A stretch of DNA of 14,602 nucleotides, taken from JBHIBA01 sp046758845 (GTDB lineage Bacteria > UBA8248 > JACPRG01 > G963555815). The notes beneath the pieces were generated by a model that saw only the letters and a list, made by a program, of their open reading frames with translations, did not search any database and had not been told where the DNA came from. The position numbers were made by a program, and so were the translations under genes. Below are positions 5,505 through 12,561 of this stretch, one piece after another (within the stretch, counting starts at the first letter, position 1; every line of letters begins with the position of its first letter). The DNA lies in contig JBHIBA010000088.1 of the NCBI GenBank assembly GCA_046758845.1, positions 1 through 14,602 on the forward strand. The letters are read 5' to 3'.

Positions 5505-5730
5505 TTAGCAGGTTGCTGAAAAACTCCGGTTGACTCCCCACTCAGGGGTGGGTCGATCCACTGCGATTGTCATTCCGAACGAAGTGAGGAATCTCCTCAA
5601 GCTCGAAACCCGTTGTTTTTTGCGGAGTTGGAAACAGACCCTTTCAGCCGAACGAGATTCTTCGCTTCGCTCAGAATGACAGCAAGGGCAAATCCGAGGG
5701 CCTCAAAATCGTTTCTCAGCACTCTGTTAG
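5505..5730. mobile_element. Nested inverted-repeat, MITE-like element
   Basis: The outer ends TTAGCAGGTTGCTGAAAAAC (5505-5524) and GTTTCTCAGCACTCTGTTAG (5711-5730) are inverted copies matching at 15 of 20 positions. Inside lie a second inverted pair, 5570-5595 and 5654-5679, matching at 22 of 26 positions (pattern TCATTC-GA-CGAAG-GA-GAATCTC). No transposase frame lies inside. From general recall, both motifs recur as dispersed intergenic repeats in many environmental bacterial genomes, which fits a non-autonomous element or two insertions nested together. I see no clear target-site duplication. It occupies half of the gene-free stretch 5442-5885. Confidence 0.6.
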
Positions 5731-5803
5731 AACGTTTTTCGTCGCACACCGCGATTTCCGCTGGCGGGGGGGGCGCCTTGGGGTTGGTGACCTCTTGCCA
5801 CCC

Positions 5804-5822
5804 GCCGGGCCGGAAGCCCGGC
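5804..5822. repeat. REP-like palindrome
   Basis: GCCGGGC (5804-5810), loop CGGAA, GCCCGGC (5816-5822): a perfect 7-bp stem 64 bases past the stop of the molybdopterin subunit gene. Its GGAAGCCCGGCCTACG context resembles common extragenic palindromes of GC-rich genomes. It could protect or end the upstream mRNA, but no T-run follows in the direction of that gene. Confidence 0.5.
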
Positions 5823-5885
5823 CTACGAAATCGTGGCTGTCTCTCTCGGCAAAGCGAGCCGTCTTCGTCCTGTCCTGAATCTTCC

Positions 5886-8219
5886 TCAGCCCTCTCCCTT
5901 AGCATCGAGGGCGGCCAGGACTTTCTCCGGCGTGATGGGAAGGTCGCGTATCCGAACGCCGACGGCGTTATGAATCGCATTGGCGATGGCGGCCGCCGGC
6001 GGGTTGGTGGGCACTTCCGCCACGGCCTTGGCGCCGAAGGGACCCATCTCGTTGTGGTTCTCCACCATGACGATGTCCAGCTTCGGCATGTCGTTGGCCG
6101 TGAAGAGCTTGTAATCCAGGAAGGTGTTGTTGATCACGGCGCCTTTCGAATCGTACTGGATCTTCTCCGTCAGCCCGTAGCCCAATCCCATCTGGATGGC
6201 GCCCTCCGCCTGTCCCTCGGCCAGGAGCGGATGAATGCAGAAACCACAATCCACGGCGGCGACCAGGCGCAGGACCTTCACGCACCCGGTCTCACCGTCC
6301 ACCTCGACCTCGGCGAACTGGGCGGAGAAGGGGGGCGAACTCATCGGCGCGACGTGCGAAGCGGTGGCTGAGATTTGATGCTTGACTCCATAGAGGGCGT
6401 GCAGGGCCACCTCCCGCATCGAGACGCTGCGCCCCGCGCTGGTCCGCACCTCGCCGTCCTGAAGGATCAGGTCCTCGGGACGGGCCTCCAGCAGGTCTCC
6501 CGCAGCCTCCAGGACCTGTCTTCGGACGTCCCCGGCCGCCTTCTTGGCGGCCCCCCCAGAGACGACCGTGGTGCTCGAAGCGTAGGCCCCCACGTCAAAG
6601 GGCGTCCGATCGGTGTCGCCGGAATAAACCACCACCTTGTCCATGCCCACGCCCAGGGTCTCCGCGACGATTTGGGCGAGAACGGTGTCAGCGCCGGTTC
6701 CGAGGTCCGCCTCGCCGGCCAGGACGTGATAGGAGCCGTCGTCGTTGATCTTGATCGTCATGGCGCCCCAGTCGACCCCGGGAATTCCGTTGCCCTGAAG
6801 GGCGCAGGCCATGCCGGCGCCGCGATGGCTCCTGCCGCCGTCTTTTCCGGCCCTGCCCGCTTTCCCGCGGGCCTCGGACCAGCCGAACCGCTCAGACCCC
6901 CGCCGCATGGCCTCAATCAGCCCGTCGTCCAGCACGCGCCGTCCGGCGGCCTCGCCCCCGGAGGCGCTCTCCTCGGAGAGGACGCGGGAGATGGAATCTT
7001 CCTGGCCCATCCGGATGCAATTGTTCATGCGGAATTCCAGGGGGTCCATCCCGAGGCGGTCGGCCAGCTCGTCCATCTGGTTCTCAAAAGCGAAGACTCC
7101 CTGGGGGGTTCCGTATCCGCGCATGGCGCCGGCGGGCGGCAGATTGGTGTAAGCGACCTGGCAATGGTAACGGATGGTCTCCGCCGGGTAGACGGGGAGC
7201 GAGTGGGCGCCGGTGTTGGTTTGGACGGTCTTGGAGTGTCCCCCGTAGGCCCCGGTATCCGCAACGACGCGGAGCTCGTTCGCCACCAGCCGGCCGTCCT
7301 TTGTCGCCCCTGTCTTCATCCGCAGGACCTGGGAGTGCCGGCTTCGGGTCATGTCGAATTCTTCCCTGCGGGTCAGCTCGATCTTCACGGGCCGGCCGCT
7401 CGCCAGGACCAAGGCCCCCGTGATGTCCTCCAGGACCATCTCCTGCTTGCCGCCGAACCCCCCGCCGATCCGGGGTTTGATCAGTCGGACGCGCGCCTCG
7501 GGGATCTGAAGCGCCGCCGCCACTTGGCGCCGGCTGTGGAACGGCACTTGGGTGCTGGTCCGCAAGACCAGCCGCCGGTCCTCATCCAGGTAGCCGATCG
7601 TCACGTGGGGCTCGATGCTGCATTGCTGAACTCTCGGGACGCGGTACTCGTTCTCCACGATGACGTCCGCCCGTTTGAACCCTTCCTCCACGTCGCCGAC
7701 ATCGACCTGGATGAGCGCAGCCAAATTCCGCGAGAAATCGTGGGCCCCACGGCACTCCGGCTCGTCGTGGACGACCGGCGCTCCCGGTTCGATTGCCTCC
7801 TCTGGGTCGAAGACCGCGGCAAGCACCCGAAAATTGACCTGGATGAGCTTCAGGGCGCGCTCGGCGATTTCGGGGGACTCGGCCGCCACAGCGGCCACCC
7901 GGTCCCCGATGTGCCGCATCTTGCGGTCCAGGACGAAATGGTCGAACGGCGAGGGCTCCGGGTGGTTCTGGCCCGCCGTTGAGATAGCCACCCGCCGCGT
8001 GTCGTGATATGTCAGGACGGCGTGAACACCCGGCAGGGCCTTGGCCTGCGAGACGTCGATTTCTTCGATGAGCGCGTGGGCGTGAGGGCTTCCGAGGACC
8101 CGGCCGTATAGCATTCCAGGCAAGTTGACATCGTCCGAGAAGCAGGGCTGCCCCGTGACCAGCTTGACGCCGTCGACCTTTCGGACGTTCTTCCCGACTA
8201 CGTGATAATCCCCGGCCAT
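5886..8219 (-). CDS. Molybdenum hydroxylase large subunit (xanthine dehydrogenase/CoxL type)
   Basis: A 777-residue molybdopterin-cytosine-dinucleotide-type catalytic subunit. It should hydroxylate an N-heterocycle or related substrate with water, passing electrons to the FeS and FAD partners. Visible motifs are the N-terminal substrate-channel domain (GMLYGRVLGSPHAHA), IGGGFGGKQ (251-259), AMRGYGTPQG (365-374, R367 matching the purine-binding Arg of xanthine oxidase), the molybdopterin-contact segment GEADLGTGADTVLAQ, and the catalytic Glu E735 in GAKAVAEVP. The residue after GGK is Gln (Q259) rather than the Glu of mammalian xanthine oxidase. No Cox-type active-site loop Cys (AYRCSF) is present, so CO dehydrogenase is ruled out. 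Length is normal. It starts four bases after the FeS subunit gene, with a G-rich ribosome site. Xanthine is likely but not proven; nicotinate or another purine is possible. Confidence 0.9.
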   Translation of the reverse strand: MAGDYHVVGKNVRKVDGVKLVTGQPCFSDDVNLPGMLYGRVLGSPHAHALIEEIDVSQAKALPGVHAVLTYHDTRRVAISTAGQNHPEPSPFDHFVLDRKMRHIGDRVAAVAAESPEIAERALKLIQVNFRVLAAVFDPEEAIEPGAPVVHDEPECRGAHDFSRNLAALIQVDVGDVEEGFKRADVIVENEYRVPRVQQCSIEPHVTIGYLDEDRRLVLRTSTQVPFHSRRQVAAALQIPEARVRLIKPRIGGGFGGKQEMVLEDITGALVLASGRPVKIELTRREEFDMTRSRHSQVLRMKTGATKDGRLVANELRVVADTGAYGGHSKTVQTNTGAHSLPVYPAETIRYHCQVAYTNLPPAGAMRGYGTPQGVFAFENQMDELADRLGMDPLEFRMNNCIRMGQEDSISRVLSEESASGGEAAGRRVLDDGLIEAMRRGSERFGWSEARGKAGRAGKDGGRSHRGAGMACALQGNGIPGVDWGAMTIKINDDGSYHVLAGEADLGTGADTVLAQIVAETLGVGMDKVVVYSGDTDRTPFDVGAYASSTTVVSGGAAKKAAGDVRRQVLEAAGDLLEARPEDLILQDGEVRTSAGRSVSMREVALHALYGVKHQISATASHVAPMSSPPFSAQFAEVEVDGETGCVKVLRLVAAVDCGFCIHPLLAEGQAEGAIQMGLGYGLTEKIQYDSKGAVINNTFLDYKLFTANDMPKLDIVMVENHNEMGPFGAKAVAEVPTNPPAAAIANAIHNAVGVRIRDLPITPEKVLAALDAKGEG

Positions 8220-8223
8220 CGCC

Positions 8224-8727
8224 TCAACCCCCCTTCCTACCGGCTTCCTCGGAGACTCCGTTCGAGCCCTGACGCATTCTCTCTGCTGCCACCAGGATCG
8301 CCTCCACAGGCTTTCGGTATCCCGTGCACCGGCAAAGCACCCCCCCTAACGCCTTTCGGACGTCTTCCTCGCGAGGACTGGGGTTTTCCTCTATCAAAAC
8401 CTTGGCCAACAGAATCATGCCGGGCGTACAGAAGCCGCACTGGACCGCGCCGCAATCCAGAAAGGCTTGCTGAATCGGATGAAGGCCCTCCGGGGAGGCC
8501 AGACCCTCGACCGTCAGGACCTCGCGCCGCGCCGCACTTCCGGTGAACGTGACGCAACTGTTGACGCTCCGCCCGGCGAGGACCACGGCGCAGGCGCCGC
8601 AGTCCCCTGTCTCGCAGCCGCGCTTCACCCCGAAGTAGCCATGCCGGCGCAACGTATCGATGAGGACCTCGCCCGGCGCGGCTTCCCAGGTCTGCTCGCG
8701 GCCGTTGACCTTCAGGGTCACATCCAT
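8224..8727 (-). CDS. Molybdenum hydroxylase iron-sulfur subunit (2 x [2Fe-2S])
   Basis: A 167-residue electron-transfer subunit. The plant-ferredoxin-type cluster is bound by C38, C43, C46 and C58 (GCETGDCGAC...SC), and the helical C-terminal domain holds the second cluster with C97, C100 (CGFC) and C132, C134 (CRC). All eight ligands are present. ATG 8727 is right: an ORF extension to 9009 just reads the FAD subunit gene out of frame. The ribosome site GGGGGAGGG sits about nine bases upstream, inside the end of the FAD gene. It lies between the FAD and large subunits with 4-bp gaps on each side, the M-S-L order of this family. Confidence 0.93.
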   Translation of the reverse strand: MDVTLKVNGREQTWEAAPGEVLIDTLRRHGYFGVKRGCETGDCGACAVVLAGRSVNSCVTFTGSAARREVLTVEGLASPEGLHPIQQAFLDCGAVQCGFCTPGMILLAKVLIEENPSPREEDVRKALGGVLCRCTGYRKPVEAILVAAERMRQGSNGVSEEAGRKGG

Positions 8728-8731
8728 CGCC

Positions 8732-9640
8732 TCAGCCCTCCCCCCGGCCGGCGACGGCCTGTAGACCGGCATTGCGCAGGCAGGCTTCCAGACCCCGCCG
8801 GGCCAGCACCCCGCTGACCTTTCGGCGGTACACGGCGCCTGCCCGGTGGTCATCGATGGGTTCGACCCCCTCCCGGACGATGCGGGCCGCATCTTCAAGG
8901 AGCCCCGCCGTCGGGGCCTGACCTTCCAGAACCGCTTCCGCCTCGGGGACCCGCATCGGCGTCGGACCCACAGCCCCCAGGGCGATCCGCACGTCGCGGC
9001 ACCGGCCATCTTCCAATCGAAGAGAAACCCCCGCGTTCACGAGGGCGATGTCCTCGGCCGTCCGCCCGATCTTCAGGAAGCTGCCGCGCCGCCCGTCGGC
9101 AGGGGGGACGGCCACACCCACGAGGAGACCGCCGCCCAGCACGCTTTTCCCGGGCCCGGTGAAGAACTCCGTCAAGGGGACCCGCCGCTCCTCGAGACCG
9201 CCCTCCGGCTTCGCCCCCCGGATCTCAGCCACCGCATCCAGGGCCAAAAGCGCGGGCGGCAGGTCGGCGGCCGGCGAGCCCCGGGCCAGGTTGCCTCCCA
9301 GCGTGGCCGTATTCCGGATCTGCTGGGAGATGAAAGACTCCGCCGCGTCGGCCAGAATGCCGTCGGCCAGGCGGCGGATGGTTCTCGAAGAGGTCAGGTC
9401 GTGCATGGTCACGGCCGCGCCGATGTGAAGCGCCCCCTGCCTGCGCCGGATCTTGTTCAGTCCCAGCCGGGTGATGTCGACCAGGACCTCCAAGTCTTCC
9501 CTGTAGTCCACGGCCACGTCGGTTCCCCCTGCAACGGCGGCAGCCCCCGGCTGGCTCAGGAGCGAGACGGCCTTGGCGACTCTCTTCGGCGAATGAAACT
9601 CACGGATGTGGTGCAAAGCGGCCTCATTCTGTATCGGCAA
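8732..9640 (-). CDS. Molybdenum hydroxylase FAD-binding subunit
   Basis: A 302-residue flavoprotein subunit that takes electrons from the FeS clusters and passes them to NAD+ or another acceptor. FAD motifs are AGGTD (37-41) and TLGGNLARGSPAAD (113-126), with the CO dehydrogenase flavoprotein C-terminal domain (ALGAVGPTPMRVPEAE) following. The start is TTG at 9640; the upstream run AAGGGGG at about 8-14 bases supports it, and no in-frame ATG exists before the first flavin motif. Another TTG eight codons later is possible. It follows the aminotransferase by 68 bases, so the four genes probably form one transcript. Confidence 0.9.
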   Translation of the reverse strand: MPIQNEAALHHIREFHSPKRVAKAVSLLSQPGAAAVAGGTDVAVDYREDLEVLVDITRLGLNKIRRRQGALHIGAAVTMHDLTSSRTIRRLADGILADAAESFISQQIRNTATLGGNLARGSPAADLPPALLALDAVAEIRGAKPEGGLEERRVPLTEFFTGPGKSVLGGGLLVGVAVPPADGRRGSFLKIGRTAEDIALVNAGVSLRLEDGRCRDVRIALGAVGPTPMRVPEAEAVLEGQAPTAGLLEDAARIVREGVEPIDDHRAGAVYRRKVSGVLARRGLEACLRNAGLQAVAGRGEG

Positions 9641-9708
9641 CCCTGGATCCCCCTTCGCAATTCCAGGCTGTTAAAGCCCGTAGCGCTTCTCGCCCAACGT
9701 TCCGGCTC

Positions 9709-11013
9709 TCACGCCCCTGCCACCGCCTCCAGCGACGCCTCGAGGATCTCCACCGCCGTGTCCACGTCGGACTTCTCCACATTCAACGGAGGCGTGAGGC
9801 GGACAACGTTTCCGAAGATCCCCCCTTTGCCGATGAGAAGACCCCGCCTCTTCGTCTCCTCAAAGAGCCGATTGAGGGCTTCAGGGGCGGGCCGCTTCCC
9901 TTCCCCGACCAGCTCCAGGGCCAGCATCAGGCCCATCCCCCTCACGTCGCCCACCAGGGGAAACCGCTCCTTCAGCGCCTCCAGCCGGGCGCGCAAGTGT
10001 TCACCCACCACCTGGGCGTTATGAACCAGCTCCTCACTGACGATCACCTCCAGGGTTGCGCGCGCCGCCTCGGCCGACACCGGATTGCCCCCGAAGGTGG
10101 AGATCGTCAACCCCTTCACGCTGTCGGCCACCTCGGGGACGGCGATGGTCGCCCCGATGGGCGCCCCGTTGCCCAGGGCCTTGGCAAACGTCATCACCTC
10201 CGGCTCCACCCCGAAGTGCTGGATGCCGAACATCTTGCCCCCCGTCCGACCAAAGCCCGTCTGCACCTCGTCGCAGATGAAGATGCCCCCGTAGCGCCGG
10301 ACAATCTCTACCGCCACCTGGAAGTACTCCTTGGGCGGCACGATGAACCCCCCCACCCCCTGGATGGGCTCGGCGACGAGCGCCGCAATGCGGCCGCCGG
10401 TGGAAGTCTGAATCACCTGTTCCAGGTCCCGCGCGCAAAGCAGATCGCAGCTCGGGTACGTCTGCTCATACGGGCACCGGTAGCAGTAGTAATTGGCTGC
10501 GTGCACCACGCCCGCCCCCGAGTCCGACCCCGCCAAGCGCCAGGAAGCCTGCCCGCCGAGAGACATGGCCACCGTTGTCCGACCGCTGTAGCCATGGCGC
10601 AGCGCCAAGACCTCGTGGCTCCCCGTGAAGGTGCGCGCCGCCAAGACGGCCGTCTCGTTGGCTTCGCTTCCGCTGTTGGTAAAGAAGGTCTTCTGAAGCC
10701 GCCCGGGCGTGACCTGCGCGAGCCTCTCCGCCAGGGATGCCGCCGGCTCGGTCAGGTAGAGGGTGGAGGTGTGCTGGAGGCGGCCGACCTGCTCGGCCGT
10801 GCGCTCGGCGACCCGCGGGTGGCAATGGCCGACGCCGACGGTGAGGATGCCGGCGAAAAAGTCCAGATACTCGCGCCCATCCGCGTCCACGACGGTGGCC
10901 CCCCGGCCCCGCTCGATGACCAGGGCCTCCTCGTAGTAAGTCCGGGCCGCCGGAAAAAGGTATTTTTGGGACTTTTCCCGGACCTCTTGCGACCGATTCG
11001 CGCGCTCAGCCAC
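9709..11013 (-). CDS. Class III PLP aminotransferase (AGXT2/beta-alanine-pyruvate-like)
   Basis: A 434-residue fold-type I aminotransferase. The PLP phosphate site SGSEAN (114-119), DEVQTGFGRTG (248-258) and the Schiff-base Lys K278 in TFAKALGNG are all present, and the length is standard. Closest in feel to AGXT2, beta-alanine/beta-aminoisobutyrate or GABA transaminases, which remove amino groups of omega-amino acids. Next to a hydantoinase-type gene this fits the last step of reductive pyrimidine breakdown, though the middle enzyme (beta-ureidopropionase) is not in the window. An unusual insert, CYRC...C...C (C177, C180, C189, C193), could bind a metal. GTG 11013 has the ribosome site AAGGAG about nine bases upstream. 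It is the first gene of the minus-strand operon. Confidence 0.88.
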   Translation of the reverse strand: MAERANRSQEVREKSQKYLFPAARTYYEEALVIERGRGATVVDADGREYLDFFAGILTVGVGHCHPRVAERTAEQVGRLQHTSTLYLTEPAASLAERLAQVTPGRLQKTFFTNSGSEANETAVLAARTFTGSHEVLALRHGYSGRTTVAMSLGGQASWRLAGSDSGAGVVHAANYYCYRCPYEQTYPSCDLLCARDLEQVIQTSTGGRIAALVAEPIQGVGGFIVPPKEYFQVAVEIVRRYGGIFICDEVQTGFGRTGGKMFGIQHFGVEPEVMTFAKALGNGAPIGATIAVPEVADSVKGLTISTFGGNPVSAEAARATLEVIVSEELVHNAQVVGEHLRARLEALKERFPLVGDVRGMGLMLALELVGEGKRPAPEALNRLFEETKRRGLLIGKGGIFGNVVRLTPPLNVEKSDVDTAVEILEASLEAVAGA

Positions 11014-11047
11014 GCCTCAGAACTCCTTCGTGGGGGTTTTTCAATCC

Positions 11048-11076
11048 ATTCTCACACGCCGCCTTTGCGGGTTCAA
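11048..11076 (-). promoter_or_regulatory. Promoter of the aminotransferase/molybdenum hydroxylase operon
   Basis: Read on the minus strand, TTGAAC (11071-11076) and GAGAAT (11048-11053) are separated by exactly 17 bases; each matches four of six consensus positions. Transcription would start near 11041, giving a leader of under 30 bases containing the AAGGAG ribosome site. The -35 box overlaps the odd palindrome GGGTTCAACCC (11069-11079), a possible operator. Confidence 0.4.
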
Positions 11077-11083
11077 CCCCTAG

Positions 11084-11106
11084 CGGGTCATATATTTTTT
11101 GACCCG
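11084..11106. promoter_or_regulatory. Palindrome between divergent genes, candidate operator
   Basis: CGGGTCA (11084-11090) and TGACCCG (11100-11106) form a perfect 7-bp inverted repeat around the AT-rich TATATTTTT. It lies just upstream of the minus-strand -35 box and overlaps TTGACC (11099-11104), a possible plus-strand -35 with TAGGGT (11123-11128) at 18-base spacing. This is typical placement for a dimeric regulator that controls both directions. As a transcript, it could also fold into a hairpin. The regulator is not in the window. Confidence 0.45.
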
Positions 11107-11195
11107 GAGGCCCTTCGTCTGGTAGGGTGATTGTGGAAGGAAGCGGACCAAGCATTGATTTCGTATGGAGGGTTATCGAAATTCTGATCCAGTTT

Positions 11196-12548
11196 ATGGG
11201 GCAGCTGGACAAATCCCGCCCTCGGAAAGCTCCAGGGACTGGCCCATCGAAATGGGTTTTTCTCATCGGGGTTCTCTTTGCCGTATCCTGCCTAACCGCT
11301 CCCCAGGTCCCGGCTCAGCCGACCTCCTTTCACCTGCGGATGATCCTGCTGAAAGACGAGGCCACCGCGAGAAAGGTGGCTGAGCTTTTGGCTCAGGGCA
11401 AAGCCTTCGCAGACTTGGCTTCACAATACTCCATCGATCCGACGAAGGAGCGGGGGGGGTTTTTGGGTCGAGTGGCCCTCAATAACTTGAACGAGCAGGT
11501 CCGGGCGATGGTGGGCAGCCTCAAAGTGGGGGGATTCACCGGCCCCGTCCGCGTACAGAACGGCCTTGCGTTTTTCCAGCGCACCACGACCGCGCACTAC
11601 TCCGAAGCCCTCCAGCTGATGCGGTCGAAAAAATTCAGTGAGGCCCTGGACCCCCTGGGAAAAGACCTCTCCCTCAACCCGGACAGGGTTCACAGCCTGA
11701 CGCTTCGGGCCTACGCGCTCCAGCGCCTCGATCGCTCCAAGGAAGCGAAGGAGGCGTACCGGAGGATCCTCAAGCGGGACCCCAAGAACGTCCTCTCTTA
11801 CAACAACCTCGGCACCTTACTGGACCAGGAGGGGAACTACGCCGAAGCGGCCAAAATGTTCGAGCGGGCCATCGCCCTCAAGCCCAAACAGGACGTGATC
11901 CTCCATAACCTGGCCTGGATCTATTCCGCCCGCCTGGAACAACCGTCCAAGGCCCTCGCCTTCATTCGCAAGGCCATCGCCCTGAAGGCCGATGCGGCCA
12001 ACTACCACGCCATGCTGGGAGACATCTATCGGAGGCTGGGGAACCGGCAGAAGGCTCGGGAGGCGGTCAAGAAGGCCGCCGATCTGGAACCCCAGAATCA
12101 GGAGTACAGGCAGACCTTGGCGAAACTGGGAAATTCCGGCACCTCGCTCCGTCCCAAGAAGGCCGCCGCCCGGCGCGCGTCCAGTCCCGTCCCCCGACGG
12201 GAACGGAAACGACCGATACGGACCAAGCCGGCGAGCCCGCCATCGAAACCCGGCCAAAAAGATCACGTGGCGGCAGTGAATCCTCCCGCCCGCCCCTCCA
12301 TCAAGATCGTCACCCGGATAGGCGGGGCGAACACGAGCCGCATGGTTGGCCGTCTCCTCAAGGAGAACGAGTTCCCCGTGGCGCGACGCCTGAGGGAGTC
12401 CAAACCGCTCAACGGGATCCGGATTTACTACAAGCCGCCGTCCATCGGCGCCGCGCGGAAGATCCGCGACCTCATCAGTCCCCGGCCCGAGCTGAGGCGG
12501 CTTACCTGGAAATCCCAGTTCGACATCATCGTGTACGTCGGGAAATAG
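11196..12548 (+). CDS. Exported parvulin-like / TPR / LytR_C-domain protein
   Basis: A 450-residue envelope protein. Residues about 19-41 are a signal sequence or membrane anchor (KWVFLIGVLFAVSCLTA); FAVSC is a borderline lipobox. Next comes a PpiC-like segment (about 45-130; HLRMILLKDEATARKVAELLAQG, ASQYSIDP, GGFLGRV, VGGFTGPVRVQNGLAFFQ), then about four TPR repeats (134-310; for example LSYNNLGTLLDQEGNYAEAAKMFERAI). A basic Pro/Ala/Lys-rich linker (about 315-365) leads to a LytR_C-type domain (368-450; IKIVTRIGGANTSRMVGRLL). It may scaffold protein folding or cell-wall assembly; no enzymatic residues can be confirmed. Start is uncertain: ATG 11196 lacks a clear ribosome site, GTG 11127 would add 23 residues, and GGAGGG (11167-11172) sits eight bases before an ATT. 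Ends 13 bases from the convergent kinase gene. Confidence 0.75.
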   Translation: MGQLDKSRPRKAPGTGPSKWVFLIGVLFAVSCLTAPQVPAQPTSFHLRMILLKDEATARKVAELLAQGKAFADLASQYSIDPTKERGGFLGRVALNNLNEQVRAMVGSLKVGGFTGPVRVQNGLAFFQRTTTAHYSEALQLMRSKKFSEALDPLGKDLSLNPDRVHSLTLRAYALQRLDRSKEAKEAYRRILKRDPKNVLSYNNLGTLLDQEGNYAEAAKMFERAIALKPKQDVILHNLAWIYSARLEQPSKALAFIRKAIALKADAANYHAMLGDIYRRLGNRQKAREAVKKAADLEPQNQEYRQTLAKLGNSGTSLRPKKAAARRASSPVPRRERKRPIRTKPASPPSKPGQKDHVAAVNPPARPSIKIVTRIGGANTSRMVGRLLKENEFPVARRLRESKPLNGIRIYYKPPSIGAARKIRDLISPRPELRRLTWKSQFDIIVYVGK

Positions 12549-12561
12549 GCAAGGACTTCGG

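Noticed and set aside
6375..7982. 535-residue plus-strand frame opposite the molybdenum hydroxylase large subunit
   Set aside because: It is an antisense shadow of a clear gene, His/Pro/Arg-rich, without domains or a ribosome site. Similar long shadows lie opposite 8732-9640, 9709-11013 and 12562-14187.
8728..9009. N-terminal extension of the iron-sulfur subunit
   Set aside because: The extension is the FAD subunit gene read out of frame; the ATG at 8727 has a proper ribosome site and begins the ferredoxin domain.
5886..9640. Aerobic CO dehydrogenase (coxMSL)
   Set aside because: Gene order is the same, but the large subunit lacks the AYRCSF active-site loop, so a xanthine-dehydrogenase-like enzyme is the better call.
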